Assembly: GCF_035575815.1 (NCBI RefSeq)
Contig: NZ_DATLXO010000040.1
Span: forward strand, 1-19,218
Length of the DNA stretch: 19,218 nucleotides
From: Iamia sp035575815
GTDB lineage: Bacteria; Actinomycetota; Acidimicrobiia; Acidimicrobiales; Iamiaceae
Reading direction: 5' to 3'
Shown piece after piece: positions 1 through 7,106 of the stretch. The notes beneath the pieces were generated by a model. That model had not been told where the DNA came from, made no database searches, and saw only the letters and a list, made by a program, of their open reading frames with translations. Both the position numbers and the translations under genes were made by a program. Position 1 is the stretch's first letter. Each line of letters begins with the position of its first letter.

Positions 1-830
1 GCGGTGGTCCCCGAGCCGAGGAACGGGTCGACCACCAGGTCATCGGCGTAGGTGTAGAGCTCGATGAGGCGCTGGGGCAGGGTGACGGGGAACGGCGCCG
101 GGTGGTCGACGCGCGAGGCCGACTCGGGGGCCATCTCCCACACGTCGAGGGTGGCGTCGAGGAACTCGTCGCCGGTGAGGGTGGCGGCGTGGGGCAGCCC
201 GGCCGCCCGCCGCCGCACCGGGTCGACGGCCCGGTCGAAGCGACCCTTGGCCGCCACGACCACCCGCTCGGTGACGTCGCGCAACACCGGGTTGGCCGGC
301 TTGCGGTAGGAGCCCCAGGCGCAGTTGCCGCCCGCGCCCCGGGCCTTCACCCAGACGATCTCGCCGCGGATGAGCAGGCCCAGGTCGTCCTGCAGGATGC
401 GGATGACGTCGGCCGACAACGACCGGTACGGCTTGCGGCCCAGGTTGGCCACGTTCACGGCGATGCGCCCGCCGGGCTCGAGCACCCGCACGCACTCGGC
501 GAAGACGTCGCGAAGCATGGCGGCGTAGGCGACGTAGCTGTCGGGGATGCGGGGATCAGCCTCGTCGATGGCCTCGTAGGCCTTGCCCGCGAAGTACGGC
601 GGGGAGGTCACCACCAGGGCGACCGAGGAGTCCTTGAGCTCGCGCATGTCGCGTGCGTCACCGTGCACCAGGGGCTCGTCGGGGACGTGGCGGACGACGA
701 CCTCGTCGGTGCTGAGCGTGGGGGCGGTAAACCGGGCGTAGAAGTCGCCGGCGTCATGGCCCTCACGGCGGCCGACCCCGAACGCGGAGGTGGTCGTGCG
801 GCGCCGGGGACGGCGAGATGCGTCGGCCAT
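1..830 (-). CDS. DNA methyltransferase, beta class (N4-C or N6-A), 3' end missing
   Basis: Partial gene: 276 complete codons run off the left edge, so the C-terminus is outside the window. The protein should transfer a methyl group from S-adenosylmethionine to an exocyclic amine in DNA. The catalytic motif TSPPYF lies at about residues 75-80 and the SAM-binding motif DPFLGSGTT at about 268-276. Catalytic motif before SAM motif is the beta-class order. A TSPPY form is common in N4-cytosine enzymes, but N6-adenine cannot be excluded. The first ~50 residues are basic and variable. The ATG at 830 is chosen because TAGGGT lies 7 bases upstream, fitting a leaderless transcript; there is no clear ribosome binding site. 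It is transcribed divergently from the polysaccharide operon. No restriction endonuclease is visible on this side; one could lie beyond the left edge. Confidence 0.87.
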   Translation of the reverse strand, partial: MADASRRPRRRTTTSAFGVGRREGHDAGDFYARFTAPTLSTDEVVVRHVPDEPLVHGDARDMRELKDSSVALVVTSPPYFAGKAYEAIDEADPRIPDSYVAYAAMLRDVFAECVRVLEPGGRIAVNVANLGRKPYRSLSADVIRILQDDLGLLIRGEIVWVKARGAGGNCAWGSYRKPANPVLRDVTERVVVAAKGRFDRAVDPVRRRAAGLPHAATLTGDEFLDATLDVWEMAPESASRVDHPAPFPVTLPQRLIELYTYADDLVVDPFLGSGTT

Positions 831-837
831 GGAGCGC

Positions 838-843
838 ACCCTA
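838..843 (-). promoter_or_regulatory. -10 box of the DNA methyltransferase gene
   Basis: TAGGGT on the minus strand lies 7 bases before the ATG at 830. It fits the actinobacterial TAnnnT -10 consensus. The spacing would place transcription initiation at or next to the start codon, so the mRNA would be leaderless. I see no convincing -35 box. Confidence 0.5.
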
Positions 844-849
844 CCGAGG

Positions 850-862
850 GGCTGTGACAGCC
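850..862. promoter_or_regulatory. 13-bp palindrome between divergent promoters, candidate operator
   Basis: GGCTGTGACAGCC has perfect 6-bp arms around one central base. It lies between the methyltransferase -10 box (838-843) and the fkbM-like gene -10 box (889-894), 6 bases upstream of the first. Such a site could bind a dimeric regulator acting on both directions. It is a single copy and no regulator gene is nearby. Confidence 0.3.
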
Positions 863-888
863 GGAGCGAGGCGCGACACGTCGGCGGG

Positions 889-894
889 TAGCCT
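889..894 (+). promoter_or_regulatory. -10 box of the polysaccharide operon
   Basis: TAGCCT matches TAnnnT and lies 9 bases before the ATG at 904, the first gene of the operon. The sequence between it and the ATG holds no Shine-Dalgarno-like purine run, so a leaderless or nearly leaderless transcript is likely. No clear -35 box is visible. Confidence 0.42.
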
Positions 895-903
895 CCGCGC
901 GCC

Positions 904-1947
904 ATGGACGAGCGCACCCTCGATCGCCTCCGACGCCTCGATCGGGTGCTGCGGCCCGGGGCGGCCGCCCGTCGCAGCCAGGCCCACGTCGCGGCCCAGG
1001 GCAACGACCGCACCGACGAGCTGCGCCGGTCGCTCGACCACCAGGCGTCCGAGCTGGCGGGACTGCGCGCCGGGATCGCGGCGCTCGCCACCCAGGTCGG
1101 GGCCCTGGCCACCCAGGTGGGCGCCTCCCGGTCGGAGGCGGTGCGGGGCGCGACCGCGGCCGAGACGACCGCGGCTGCGGCCCAGGGGCTCCAGCCGGCG
1201 CTCGAGCGGGTCGCCCAGGCGACCGAGGCTGTGCGGGCCCGGTTCGCCCCGCTCGACGTGCGCAACGAGCGCTACGACGAGTGGACCGCCGAGATCATCC
1301 GCCGGACCCTCGGCGGCAGTCAGGACGTCGGCATCGACGTGGGGGCCCACGAGGGCCTCATCCTGCGCCACTTGGTGGCCGCCGCGCCCGGCGGGAACCA
1401 CCACGCCTTCGAACCGCTCCCCGAGCACGCCGCCGCCCTCCGCCGCGACTTCCCCGGCGTCGAGGTCCACGAGATCGCCCTCGCCGACGCCGCGGGCGAG
1501 GCGGAGTTCCACCACGTCACCACCAACCCGCAGTTCAGCGGCCTGCAGCTGCGGAGCTTCGCGGCGAGCAACAAGGTCACCACGATCACGGTGCGCACCG
1601 CCCGCCTCGACGACGTCATCGCGCCCGAGGACCCGGTGCGCATCCTCAAGATCGACGTCGAGGGCGGCGAGCTGGGCGTGCTGCGCGGGGCCACCCGCAC
1701 CCTGGGCCAGCACCGCCCCGTGACCATCTTCGAGTTCGGGCTGAGCGGGGCCGGCATGTACCTCACCCGCCCCCACGACGTCTTCGAGCTCTTCGCCGGC
1801 GCGGGCATGGCGATCAGCCTCTTGGACGACCACCTGGCCGGCCGGCCGCCCCTCAGCGCCGAGGCGTTCGCCGAGCAGTACCGCACCGGAGCGAACTACT
1901 ACTTCGTCGGCCACCCGGTCTCCGGGACCGCTCGGGCCGACCAGTAG
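904..1947 (+). CDS. FkbM-family SAM-dependent methyltransferase with N-terminal coiled coil
   Basis: A 347-residue protein, probably an O-methyltransferase acting on a sugar of the polysaccharide made by this operon. Residues 1-115 are Ala/Arg/Glu-rich and helical, with heptad-like spacing around 35-110 and a short internal duplication (LATQVGALATQVGA at 61-74). The methyltransferase domain follows: GIDVGAHEG at 143-151 is the SAM-binding loop, FEPLPE at 169-174 is the acidic motif after strand 2, and ILKIDVEGGE at 247-256 is the FkbM hallmark. All key motifs are intact. The ATG at 904 is placed by the upstream TAGCCT box. It is first in the operon, with a 35-base gap to the next gene. The exact substrate cannot be read from the sequence. 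Confidence 0.88.
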   Translation: MDERTLDRLRRLDRVLRPGAAARRSQAHVAAQGNDRTDELRRSLDHQASELAGLRAGIAALATQVGALATQVGASRSEAVRGATAAETTAAAAQGLQPALERVAQATEAVRARFAPLDVRNERYDEWTAEIIRRTLGGSQDVGIDVGAHEGLILRHLVAAAPGGNHHAFEPLPEHAAALRRDFPGVEVHEIALADAAGEAEFHHVTTNPQFSGLQLRSFAASNKVTTITVRTARLDDVIAPEDPVRILKIDVEGGELGVLRGATRTLGQHRPVTIFEFGLSGAGMYLTRPHDVFELFAGAGMAISLLDDHLAGRPPLSAEAFAEQYRTGANYYFVGHPVSGTARADQ

Positions 1948-1982
1948 CCTCGCCCCGACCCTGCCCCCCGAGGACACCGACG

Positions 1983-3263
1983 ATGGCCGCCCAGGACGAA
2001 CCCCCGACGCCGACCGAGACCGCCCGCGTGGTGGCCGAGGTGGGTGAGCGGGCTGCGGCCGGGGCCGGGGCTGCGCCCGCACCGGCCCCCCAGCTCTCCG
2101 CGCGCGCCCGCGCCGCGCTGGGCGAGACCCGGCGGCACCTCGACACCGCATGGCACAGCTCCGACGCCGGCACCGACCTCCCGGATGCGGCCCGCCTGCG
2201 CTCGGTCAAGAAGGCCGTCCTCGTCGGGCTGCGGCCGGTCACGTCCCACCAGGTCCCCTTCAACCGCGACCTGGTGGTGGCCATCGACCGCCTCGCCAAC
2301 GTGGTCGAGGAGCTGGCCGGCACCGTTCAGACGGTCGAGGAGCGCACCGACGGCACGCTGAAGCGGGTGCAGGCCGGCATCGCCACCGTCGAGGTGGGAG
2401 CGGCTGACCTCGAGGCCGACGCGGCCGACCTCGCGGCCCAGGTGGCCGACCTGGCGGCGCACGCCGAGGACCTGGTCCGCCGCATCGAGGGCGCCGAGGC
2501 CGACCTGGTCGAGCTGCGCCAGGCCGGGGCCGCCACCCGCTCGCGCGAGGACGTGGTGCTCCGCGCCGCCCGTGACGCCGTCACCGCCGCGGGCGCTGCG
2601 CCCTCGACGGCGCTCGCCCTGGGGCTGCTGGCCGATGAGGCCGGCCGCGCCGATGCCCACCTCCTGCGCCAGTTGGCCGCCGCCGGCCGACCCGACGCCG
2701 AGGTCCTCCGCCGCCAGGCCCGGGTCGTGGCCGACGCCGTGGTCGCCGCGGCCGCCGCCGCCCCCGTGCTCGACCTGGCGTCAGACCGAGGCGAGTGGCT
2801 CGACGTGTGGGACGAGGTCGGTGTCGAGGCGTCTGGCGTCGAGGATGACCCCGACCACGTCGAGGCGCTGCGCGGGCGAGGTCACCGGGTCGTGGCCGAA
2901 GAACCGGTCGCCCACGTCCGCTCCGCCCCCGCCGGCTCGGCCGGAGCAATCACCGCCGCCGTCCTCGCCGACGTGGTGGCCCTCCCCGACCTGGTCGACC
3001 TGGTCGACACGGCGCGCGCTGCGCTGCGGCCCGGCGGCGTGCTCGTGCTGGGCGCCGCGCACCCGAACGGCCAGGGGACCGACGACCCTCAGTGGGCCGA
3101 CCCGCGCCGCCGGCCCCTGCACCCCCGCACCCTCACCCTGCTGGTGCTCGAGCGGGGGTACGCCGAGGCCGAGGTGGTCGCCCTGGGTGATCCCGACGAG
3201 CCGGGGCCCGCCACCTACGCCGTGGTGGCTCGGACCGCCGGCGGGCCTCCTGCGCCGGTGTGA
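1983..3263 (+). CDS. Coiled-coil protein with degenerate class I methyltransferase domain
   Basis: A 426-residue protein. The N-terminal ~55 residues are Ala/Pro-rich. Residues 75-105 hold a segment containing HQVPFNRDLVVAIDRL, which resembles the N-terminal part of O-antigen-cluster methyltransferases. Residues 98-182 form a strong coiled coil with Asp-Leu repeats every 7 residues. Residues 260-415 have a Rossmann methyltransferase layout, ending with LRPGGVLVLGAAHPN and RRPLHPRTLTLLVLERGY, as in WbdD-like or related polysaccharide methyltransferases. However, the SAM loop reads VLDLASDRGEWLD (262-274) where the family normally has DLGCGRGE, and the usual VVEHL-type motif is replaced by VVALPDL. 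It may be weakly active or structural. The ATG at 1983 has GAGGAC at 1970-1975, 7 bases upstream. Confidence 0.72.
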   Translation: MAAQDEPPTPTETARVVAEVGERAAAGAGAAPAPAPQLSARARAALGETRRHLDTAWHSSDAGTDLPDAARLRSVKKAVLVGLRPVTSHQVPFNRDLVVAIDRLANVVEELAGTVQTVEERTDGTLKRVQAGIATVEVGAADLEADAADLAAQVADLAAHAEDLVRRIEGAEADLVELRQAGAATRSREDVVLRAARDAVTAAGAAPSTALALGLLADEAGRADAHLLRQLAAAGRPDAEVLRRQARVVADAVVAAAAAAPVLDLASDRGEWLDVWDEVGVEASGVEDDPDHVEALRGRGHRVVAEEPVAHVRSAPAGSAGAITAAVLADVVALPDLVDLVDTARAALRPGGVLVLGAAHPNGQGTDDPQWADPRRRPLHPRTLTLLVLERGYAEAEVVALGDPDEPGPATYAVVARTAGGPPAPV

Positions 3264-3267
3264 CGCA

Positions 3268-4527
3268 GTGAGCGCCGGGGTCGGCACCGGTCGTCGCATC
3301 GCCCTGCTCAAGCCCGACATCGGCGTGGCGGGGGGCTTCGAGCGCGTGGTCGACCGGGTCGAGGCGACCCTGCGGGCCGACGGTCACCACGTCACCCGTC
3401 TCACGTGTGACGTGGGCGCGCTCCCCCACTCCCCGTTCGGGGTGGAGGTGGCCGACGAGGTCTGGCACGCGGCGCCGGAGTACTTCCGCTACCTCGCTGC
3501 GGTCGCCGCGTTCGAGACCATGGGCACCCGCCACTACGACGCCGTGCTCTCGACCCAACCCCCCTCCTTCGCCCACGCCCACCCGCACCACCTGAGCCTG
3601 TTCTTCCACCACCACCGCGTCTACTACGACCTCGAGGACCTGTGGATCGCCGCCGGCTTCGCTGCGGATCCTGCCCTGCACCGCCAGGCCGGGGCCCAGA
3701 TCCGAGCCCTCGACGCTCCTCGCCTCGAGGCGGTGCGGTGGTTCGCGGCCGGGTCCGAGACGGTCCGCCGCCGCCTGGGCCGCTTCAACGGGATCGACCG
3801 GGTGTCGCTGTTCCACGCGGGCGTCGCGGTGGGCGGCGCCGCCGGGACCGCAGCCGACCGCGACGAGAGCGCCGATGCCCGGCGGAACGGCCCGGTGCTC
3901 TGCGTCGGGCGCCTCGAGTTCCCCAAGCGACCGGAGCTCTTCGTCGCCGCCCTGCGCCGCCTGCCAGGGGTCCCGGCGGTGATCGTCGGGTCCGGGGGCC
4001 GCGCCGACTGGGTCCGCTCGGTCGACCACCGCCTGGCCCGCCCGGGCACCGACCTCGACGCCGTCGACGAGACCGCCCTGTGGTGCTGCCGGGCCGAGGT
4101 CGACGAGCCCGCGCCCGACGGGTGGCGGTCGAACATAGAGCTGGCCGGCCGGGTCGACGACCCCACCCTCGAGCGGCTCTACGCCACCACGCCGTGCGTG
4201 GTGGCCCCCGCCCTCGACGAGGACTACGGGCTCACCGCCATCGAGGCGATGGCCCACGGCACGCCCGTCGTCGTCGGCCACGACGGTGGCGGCCTGGCCG
4301 ACCTGGTCAGCCACGAGGTCGACGGCCTGGTGGTCGAGCCGACCGGCGCGGCGATCGCCGCCGCCGTCGAGCGGATCCTCACCGACGCCGAGCTGGCCGC
4401 TTCCCTCGCCGCCGGCGCCCGCGCCCGGGCCGCAGAGATCACCTGGGACCGGGCCGACGACCAGATCCGCCTGGCCCTCGCCATCACCCTGGAGGAAGCC
4501 GACGCGGGGTCGGCAGGCGCGGCGTGA
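3268..4527 (+). CDS. GT4-type (GT-B fold) glycosyltransferase
   Basis: A 419-residue retaining glycosyltransferase of the GT-B fold, cytoplasmic, likely adding one sugar to the polysaccharide. The N-terminal domain begins RRIALLKPD and contains GGFERVV near 22-28, the glycine-rich acceptor-side loop. The C-terminal nucleotide-sugar domain begins near 208 with VGRLEFPKR: Arg215 and Lys220 form the R-x4-K phosphate-binding pair. DEDYGLTAIEA gives the E-x7-E motif (Glu318, Glu326), and GTPVVVGHDGGGLADLV follows. A histidine-rich stretch (seven His between 103 and 116) precedes VYYDLEDLW. The GTG at 3268 is chosen because it begins 4 bases after the previous stop and just before the conserved first strand; no strong ribosome binding site is seen, so coupling to the upstream gene is likely. 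Confidence 0.88.
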   Translation: MSAGVGTGRRIALLKPDIGVAGGFERVVDRVEATLRADGHHVTRLTCDVGALPHSPFGVEVADEVWHAAPEYFRYLAAVAAFETMGTRHYDAVLSTQPPSFAHAHPHHLSLFFHHHRVYYDLEDLWIAAGFAADPALHRQAGAQIRALDAPRLEAVRWFAAGSETVRRRLGRFNGIDRVSLFHAGVAVGGAAGTAADRDESADARRNGPVLCVGRLEFPKRPELFVAALRRLPGVPAVIVGSGGRADWVRSVDHRLARPGTDLDAVDETALWCCRAEVDEPAPDGWRSNIELAGRVDDPTLERLYATTPCVVAPALDEDYGLTAIEAMAHGTPVVVGHDGGGLADLVSHEVDGLVVEPTGAAIAAAVERILTDAELAASLAAGARARAAEITWDRADDQIRLALAITLEEADAGSAGAA

Positions 4528-7067
4528 AGGTCGCCATCGTCGCCCCCACCCCGGTGCCGTTCACCCGCGGCGGGGCCGAACGGGCGTGGACCGGGCTCTA
4601 CGCGGCGCTGCTCGACGCCGGTCACGAGGCCGAGATGGTGAAGCTCCCCGTGCGGGAATCGACCCTCGCCGAGGTTGCCGCCGGCTACCGCGCCTTCGCT
4701 GCGCTCGACCTCGACCACTTCGACGTCGTCATCAGCTCCAAGTACCCCGCCTGGATCTGCCCGCACCCGCGCCACGTGCTGTGGATGTTCCACCCGCTGC
4801 GCGGCCTCTACGACACCTACGGCCACTTCGGGATCCCGACCGCCCCCGGGCCGGTCCAGCCCGCCACCGCCGCCCTGCTCGACGCAGTGGGGCAGCCCGC
4901 CCGGCGCAGTGCGGTGGGCGACGTCCTCGACCACCTCGACGCCGCGGTGGCCGCCCTCGGGGCCGACCACCCGGACCTCGCCCTGCCCGGCCCGGTCAGC
5001 CGGCTGGTGGTGCGGTGGCTCGATCGGGTGGCCCTCGACCCGACCGAGATCGCCCGGCACGTGGCCCTCTCGCGGACCGTCGCGACCCGCGCCGACTACC
5101 TGCCCGAGGGCGTGGGGGCGCGGGTGGCCCACGCTCCCTCCGACCTGGTCCCGCCCCGACCCGGCGGCGGTCCCCGTTCGCACCTCTTCACCGCCAGCCG
5201 GCTCGACCACCCCAAGCGGCTCGACCTGCTGATCCGCGCCATGGCCCACGTCCCCGGGGAGGTTCCCCTGCTCATCGGGGGCACCGGACCCGACGAGGCC
5301 CGGCTCCGGGCCCTGGCCGCAGGCGACCCCCGCATCCGCTTCGTCGGGTTCGTGCCCGACGCCGCGCTTGCCGACCTCTACGGCGGCGCCCTGGCGGTGC
5401 CCTTCGTCCCCCTCGACGAGGACTACGGGCTCATCGCCGTCGAGGCCATGGCCGCGGGGACCCCGGTCGTCACGTGCACCGACAGCGGCGGCCCGGCCGA
5501 GCTGGTGACGAACGGAGCCGACGGCCTGGTGGTGGCGCCTGACCCGGTGGCGTTGGGCCGGGCCCTCGCCGCCCTCGTGACCGATCCCGAGCGCGCCGCG
5601 CGCCTCGGGACCGCGGCGCAGCGGCGGGCGGCCCGCATCAGCTGGCCATCGGTGATCCGCACCCTGCTCGGACCGACCGCGACCGGGGGCGCGACGAACC
5701 GCGCCACGACCGCGACCGGGGGCGCGACGAACGGCGCCACGAGCGCGGCCACCGGCTCCGTCGGCCCCCGCGCCGCGACGGCCGGTTCCGGACCCGGGGG
5801 GGAGACCCGCCTCGGAGGGCACCGGACGCGCCACGGCGACCGGGCGCGGGTGGTCGTGACGACCACGTTCCGGGTGGCCGACCGGGGCCACGGCGGCCAG
5901 CTCCGCAGCTACCACCTCTACGGGTCCCTGGCCCGCCACGCAGACGTCGAGATCGTGAGCCTCACCGACGGCGGCCCGGCGGGGTCGACCGTGCTCGGGC
6001 CCGGGTTCGTCGAGACCGCGGTGCCCATCAGCGCCGCCCAGCGCCGGGCGGCCGAGGAGCGGACCCTTGCGGTCGGCCTGCCGGTCAGCGACCTCACCGC
6101 GGGATCCGAGATCGCGCTGACGCCGGAGTACCTGCGCGTGCTGCGGGCCGCGACGCGCAACGCGGACGTGGTCATCCTGGCCGAGCCCTACCTGCTCCCC
6201 GCGCTCGACGAGGCCGGCATCGCGCTGCCCTTCGTCTACGACGCGTTCAACGTCGAGGCCGACCTCAAGGCCGAGGTGCTGCCCCCCGGTGCCGCCGGCA
6301 CCGCGGTCTACGACCAGGTGGTCGCGGTGGAGCGGGCCGCGGCGGGCCGCGCCGCGGCGATCACGGCCTGCAGCCGGGCCGACGCCGAGGCCCTCGCCGC
6401 CGCCGTCGGGCGCCCGGGGACCGATGCTCGGGTGGTCCCCAACGGCACCGACTGCGCCGCCCTTCGCCGCCCCTCGCCCGGGGCGCGGCGCCGTCGGGGC
6501 GAGCAGTGGGTGGCGCGCTACCGATCCCTCGACCCCCGGGCGGGCGAGGTCACGAGCCTGGCCGTGTTCTTCGGCAGCTGGCACCCACCCAACCTGGTGG
6601 CGGCCGAGATCCTCATCGAGCTGGCGGCTGGGGTCCCCGAGGTGCTCCTCGTCCTGGGTGGGCGCCACGGTGACGCCTTCGCCAACCGCCCCGCGCCGCC
6701 GAACGTCGTGTTCGTGGGCGTCGTCGCCGACCGGGAGCGTGATGTCCTCCTGCGCGCCGCCCACGTGGCCCTGAACCCCATGATGTCGGGGTCGGGCACC
6801 AACCTGAAGGTGATCGAGTACCTCGCCGCCGGTGCCCCGGTGGTCACCACCGAGGTCGGGGCCCGGGGAATCGACGTCGTCGACGGGAAGCACCTGCTGG
6901 TGGTGTCGCCGTCGCACCTGGCCCGGGCCATCCGCGCTGTGGTCGCCGATCCGACGGCCGCCGCCCAGCGGGCTGCCGCGGGACGCGACCTCGTCGAGCG
7001 GCACTACGACTGGCCCGGGCTCGGCGATTCGCTCGCCGCGGTGGTCGACGCGATCCGCCGTCGGTGA
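4524..7067 (+). CDS. Fused two-domain glycosyltransferase (GT4-GT4)
   Basis: An 847-residue protein with two complete GT-B glycosyltransferase units. Unit 1 (1-383) has TRGGAERAW near 14-22, the R-x4-K pair Arg226/Lys231 (SRLDHPKR), and E-x7-E at Glu299/Glu307 (DEDYGLIAVEA). A Thr/Ala/Gly-rich linker (384-440) contains two 11-residue repeats. Unit 2 (441-847) starts ARVVVTTTFR, has HGGQLRSYHL, VVPNGTD and FFGSWHPPN, and ends with MMSGSGTNLKVIEYLAAG. There the second Glu is kept (765) but Ser757 occupies the first Glu position, as I recall for a GT4 subgroup with a GSGTNLK loop. The GTG at 4524 overlaps the previous TGA in a GTGA, implying translational coupling. One chain probably performs two consecutive sugar additions. 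An in-frame GTG just before VVTTTFR could allow separate expression of unit 2; this is untested. Confidence 0.85.
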   Translation: MKVAIVAPTPVPFTRGGAERAWTGLYAALLDAGHEAEMVKLPVRESTLAEVAAGYRAFAALDLDHFDVVISSKYPAWICPHPRHVLWMFHPLRGLYDTYGHFGIPTAPGPVQPATAALLDAVGQPARRSAVGDVLDHLDAAVAALGADHPDLALPGPVSRLVVRWLDRVALDPTEIARHVALSRTVATRADYLPEGVGARVAHAPSDLVPPRPGGGPRSHLFTASRLDHPKRLDLLIRAMAHVPGEVPLLIGGTGPDEARLRALAAGDPRIRFVGFVPDAALADLYGGALAVPFVPLDEDYGLIAVEAMAAGTPVVTCTDSGGPAELVTNGADGLVVAPDPVALGRALAALVTDPERAARLGTAAQRRAARISWPSVIRTLLGPTATGGATNRATTATGGATNGATSAATGSVGPRAATAGSGPGGETRLGGHRTRHGDRARVVVTTTFRVADRGHGGQLRSYHLYGSLARHADVEIVSLTDGGPAGSTVLGPGFVETAVPISAAQRRAAEERTLAVGLPVSDLTAGSEIALTPEYLRVLRAATRNADVVILAEPYLLPALDEAGIALPFVYDAFNVEADLKAEVLPPGAAGTAVYDQVVAVERAAAGRAAAITACSRADAEALAAAVGRPGTDARVVPNGTDCAALRRPSPGARRRRGEQWVARYRSLDPRAGEVTSLAVFFGSWHPPNLVAAEILIELAAGVPEVLLVLGGRHGDAFANRPAPPNVVFVGVVADRERDVLLRAAHVALNPMMSGSGTNLKVIEYLAAGAPVVTTEVGARGIDVVDGKHLLVVSPSHLARAIRAVVADPTAAAQRAAAGRDLVERHYDWPGLGDSLAAVVDAIRRR
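5675..5740 (+). repeat. Two in-frame 33-bp tandem repeats in the glycosyltransferase linker
   Basis: Units 5675-5707 and 5708-5740 are identical except for one C/G difference. They encode TATGGATNRAT and TATGGATNGAT (residues 385-395 and 396-406). The length is a multiple of three, so copy-number change would alter linker length without breaking the frame. Confidence 0.9.
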
Positions 7068-7091
7068 TGGGGGTCCGCGTGCCGCGCCCAC

Positions 7092-7097
7092 TATCAT
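7092..7097 (+). promoter_or_regulatory. Internal -10 box before the exporter genes
   Basis: TATCAT lies in the 39-base gap between the glycosyltransferase fusion and wzm, 9 bases before the GTG at 7107. It is the best match to TATAAT in the operon and suggests an internal, leaderless promoter for wzm-wzt. No clear -35 box was found. Confidence 0.45.
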
Positions 7098-7106
7098 CGG
7101 GCAGTC

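Noticed and set aside
102..857. A 251-codon plus-strand frame over the DNA methyltransferase
   Set aside because: The minus strand encodes TSPPYF and DPFLGSGTT in correct order; the plus frame has no recognisable motif.
3570..3620. Histidine-rich stretch in the GT4 enzyme as a metal-binding site
   Set aside because: The segment lies at a conserved position before VYYDL in what I recall of this glycosyltransferase subgroup, so it is more likely a family feature than a special metal site.
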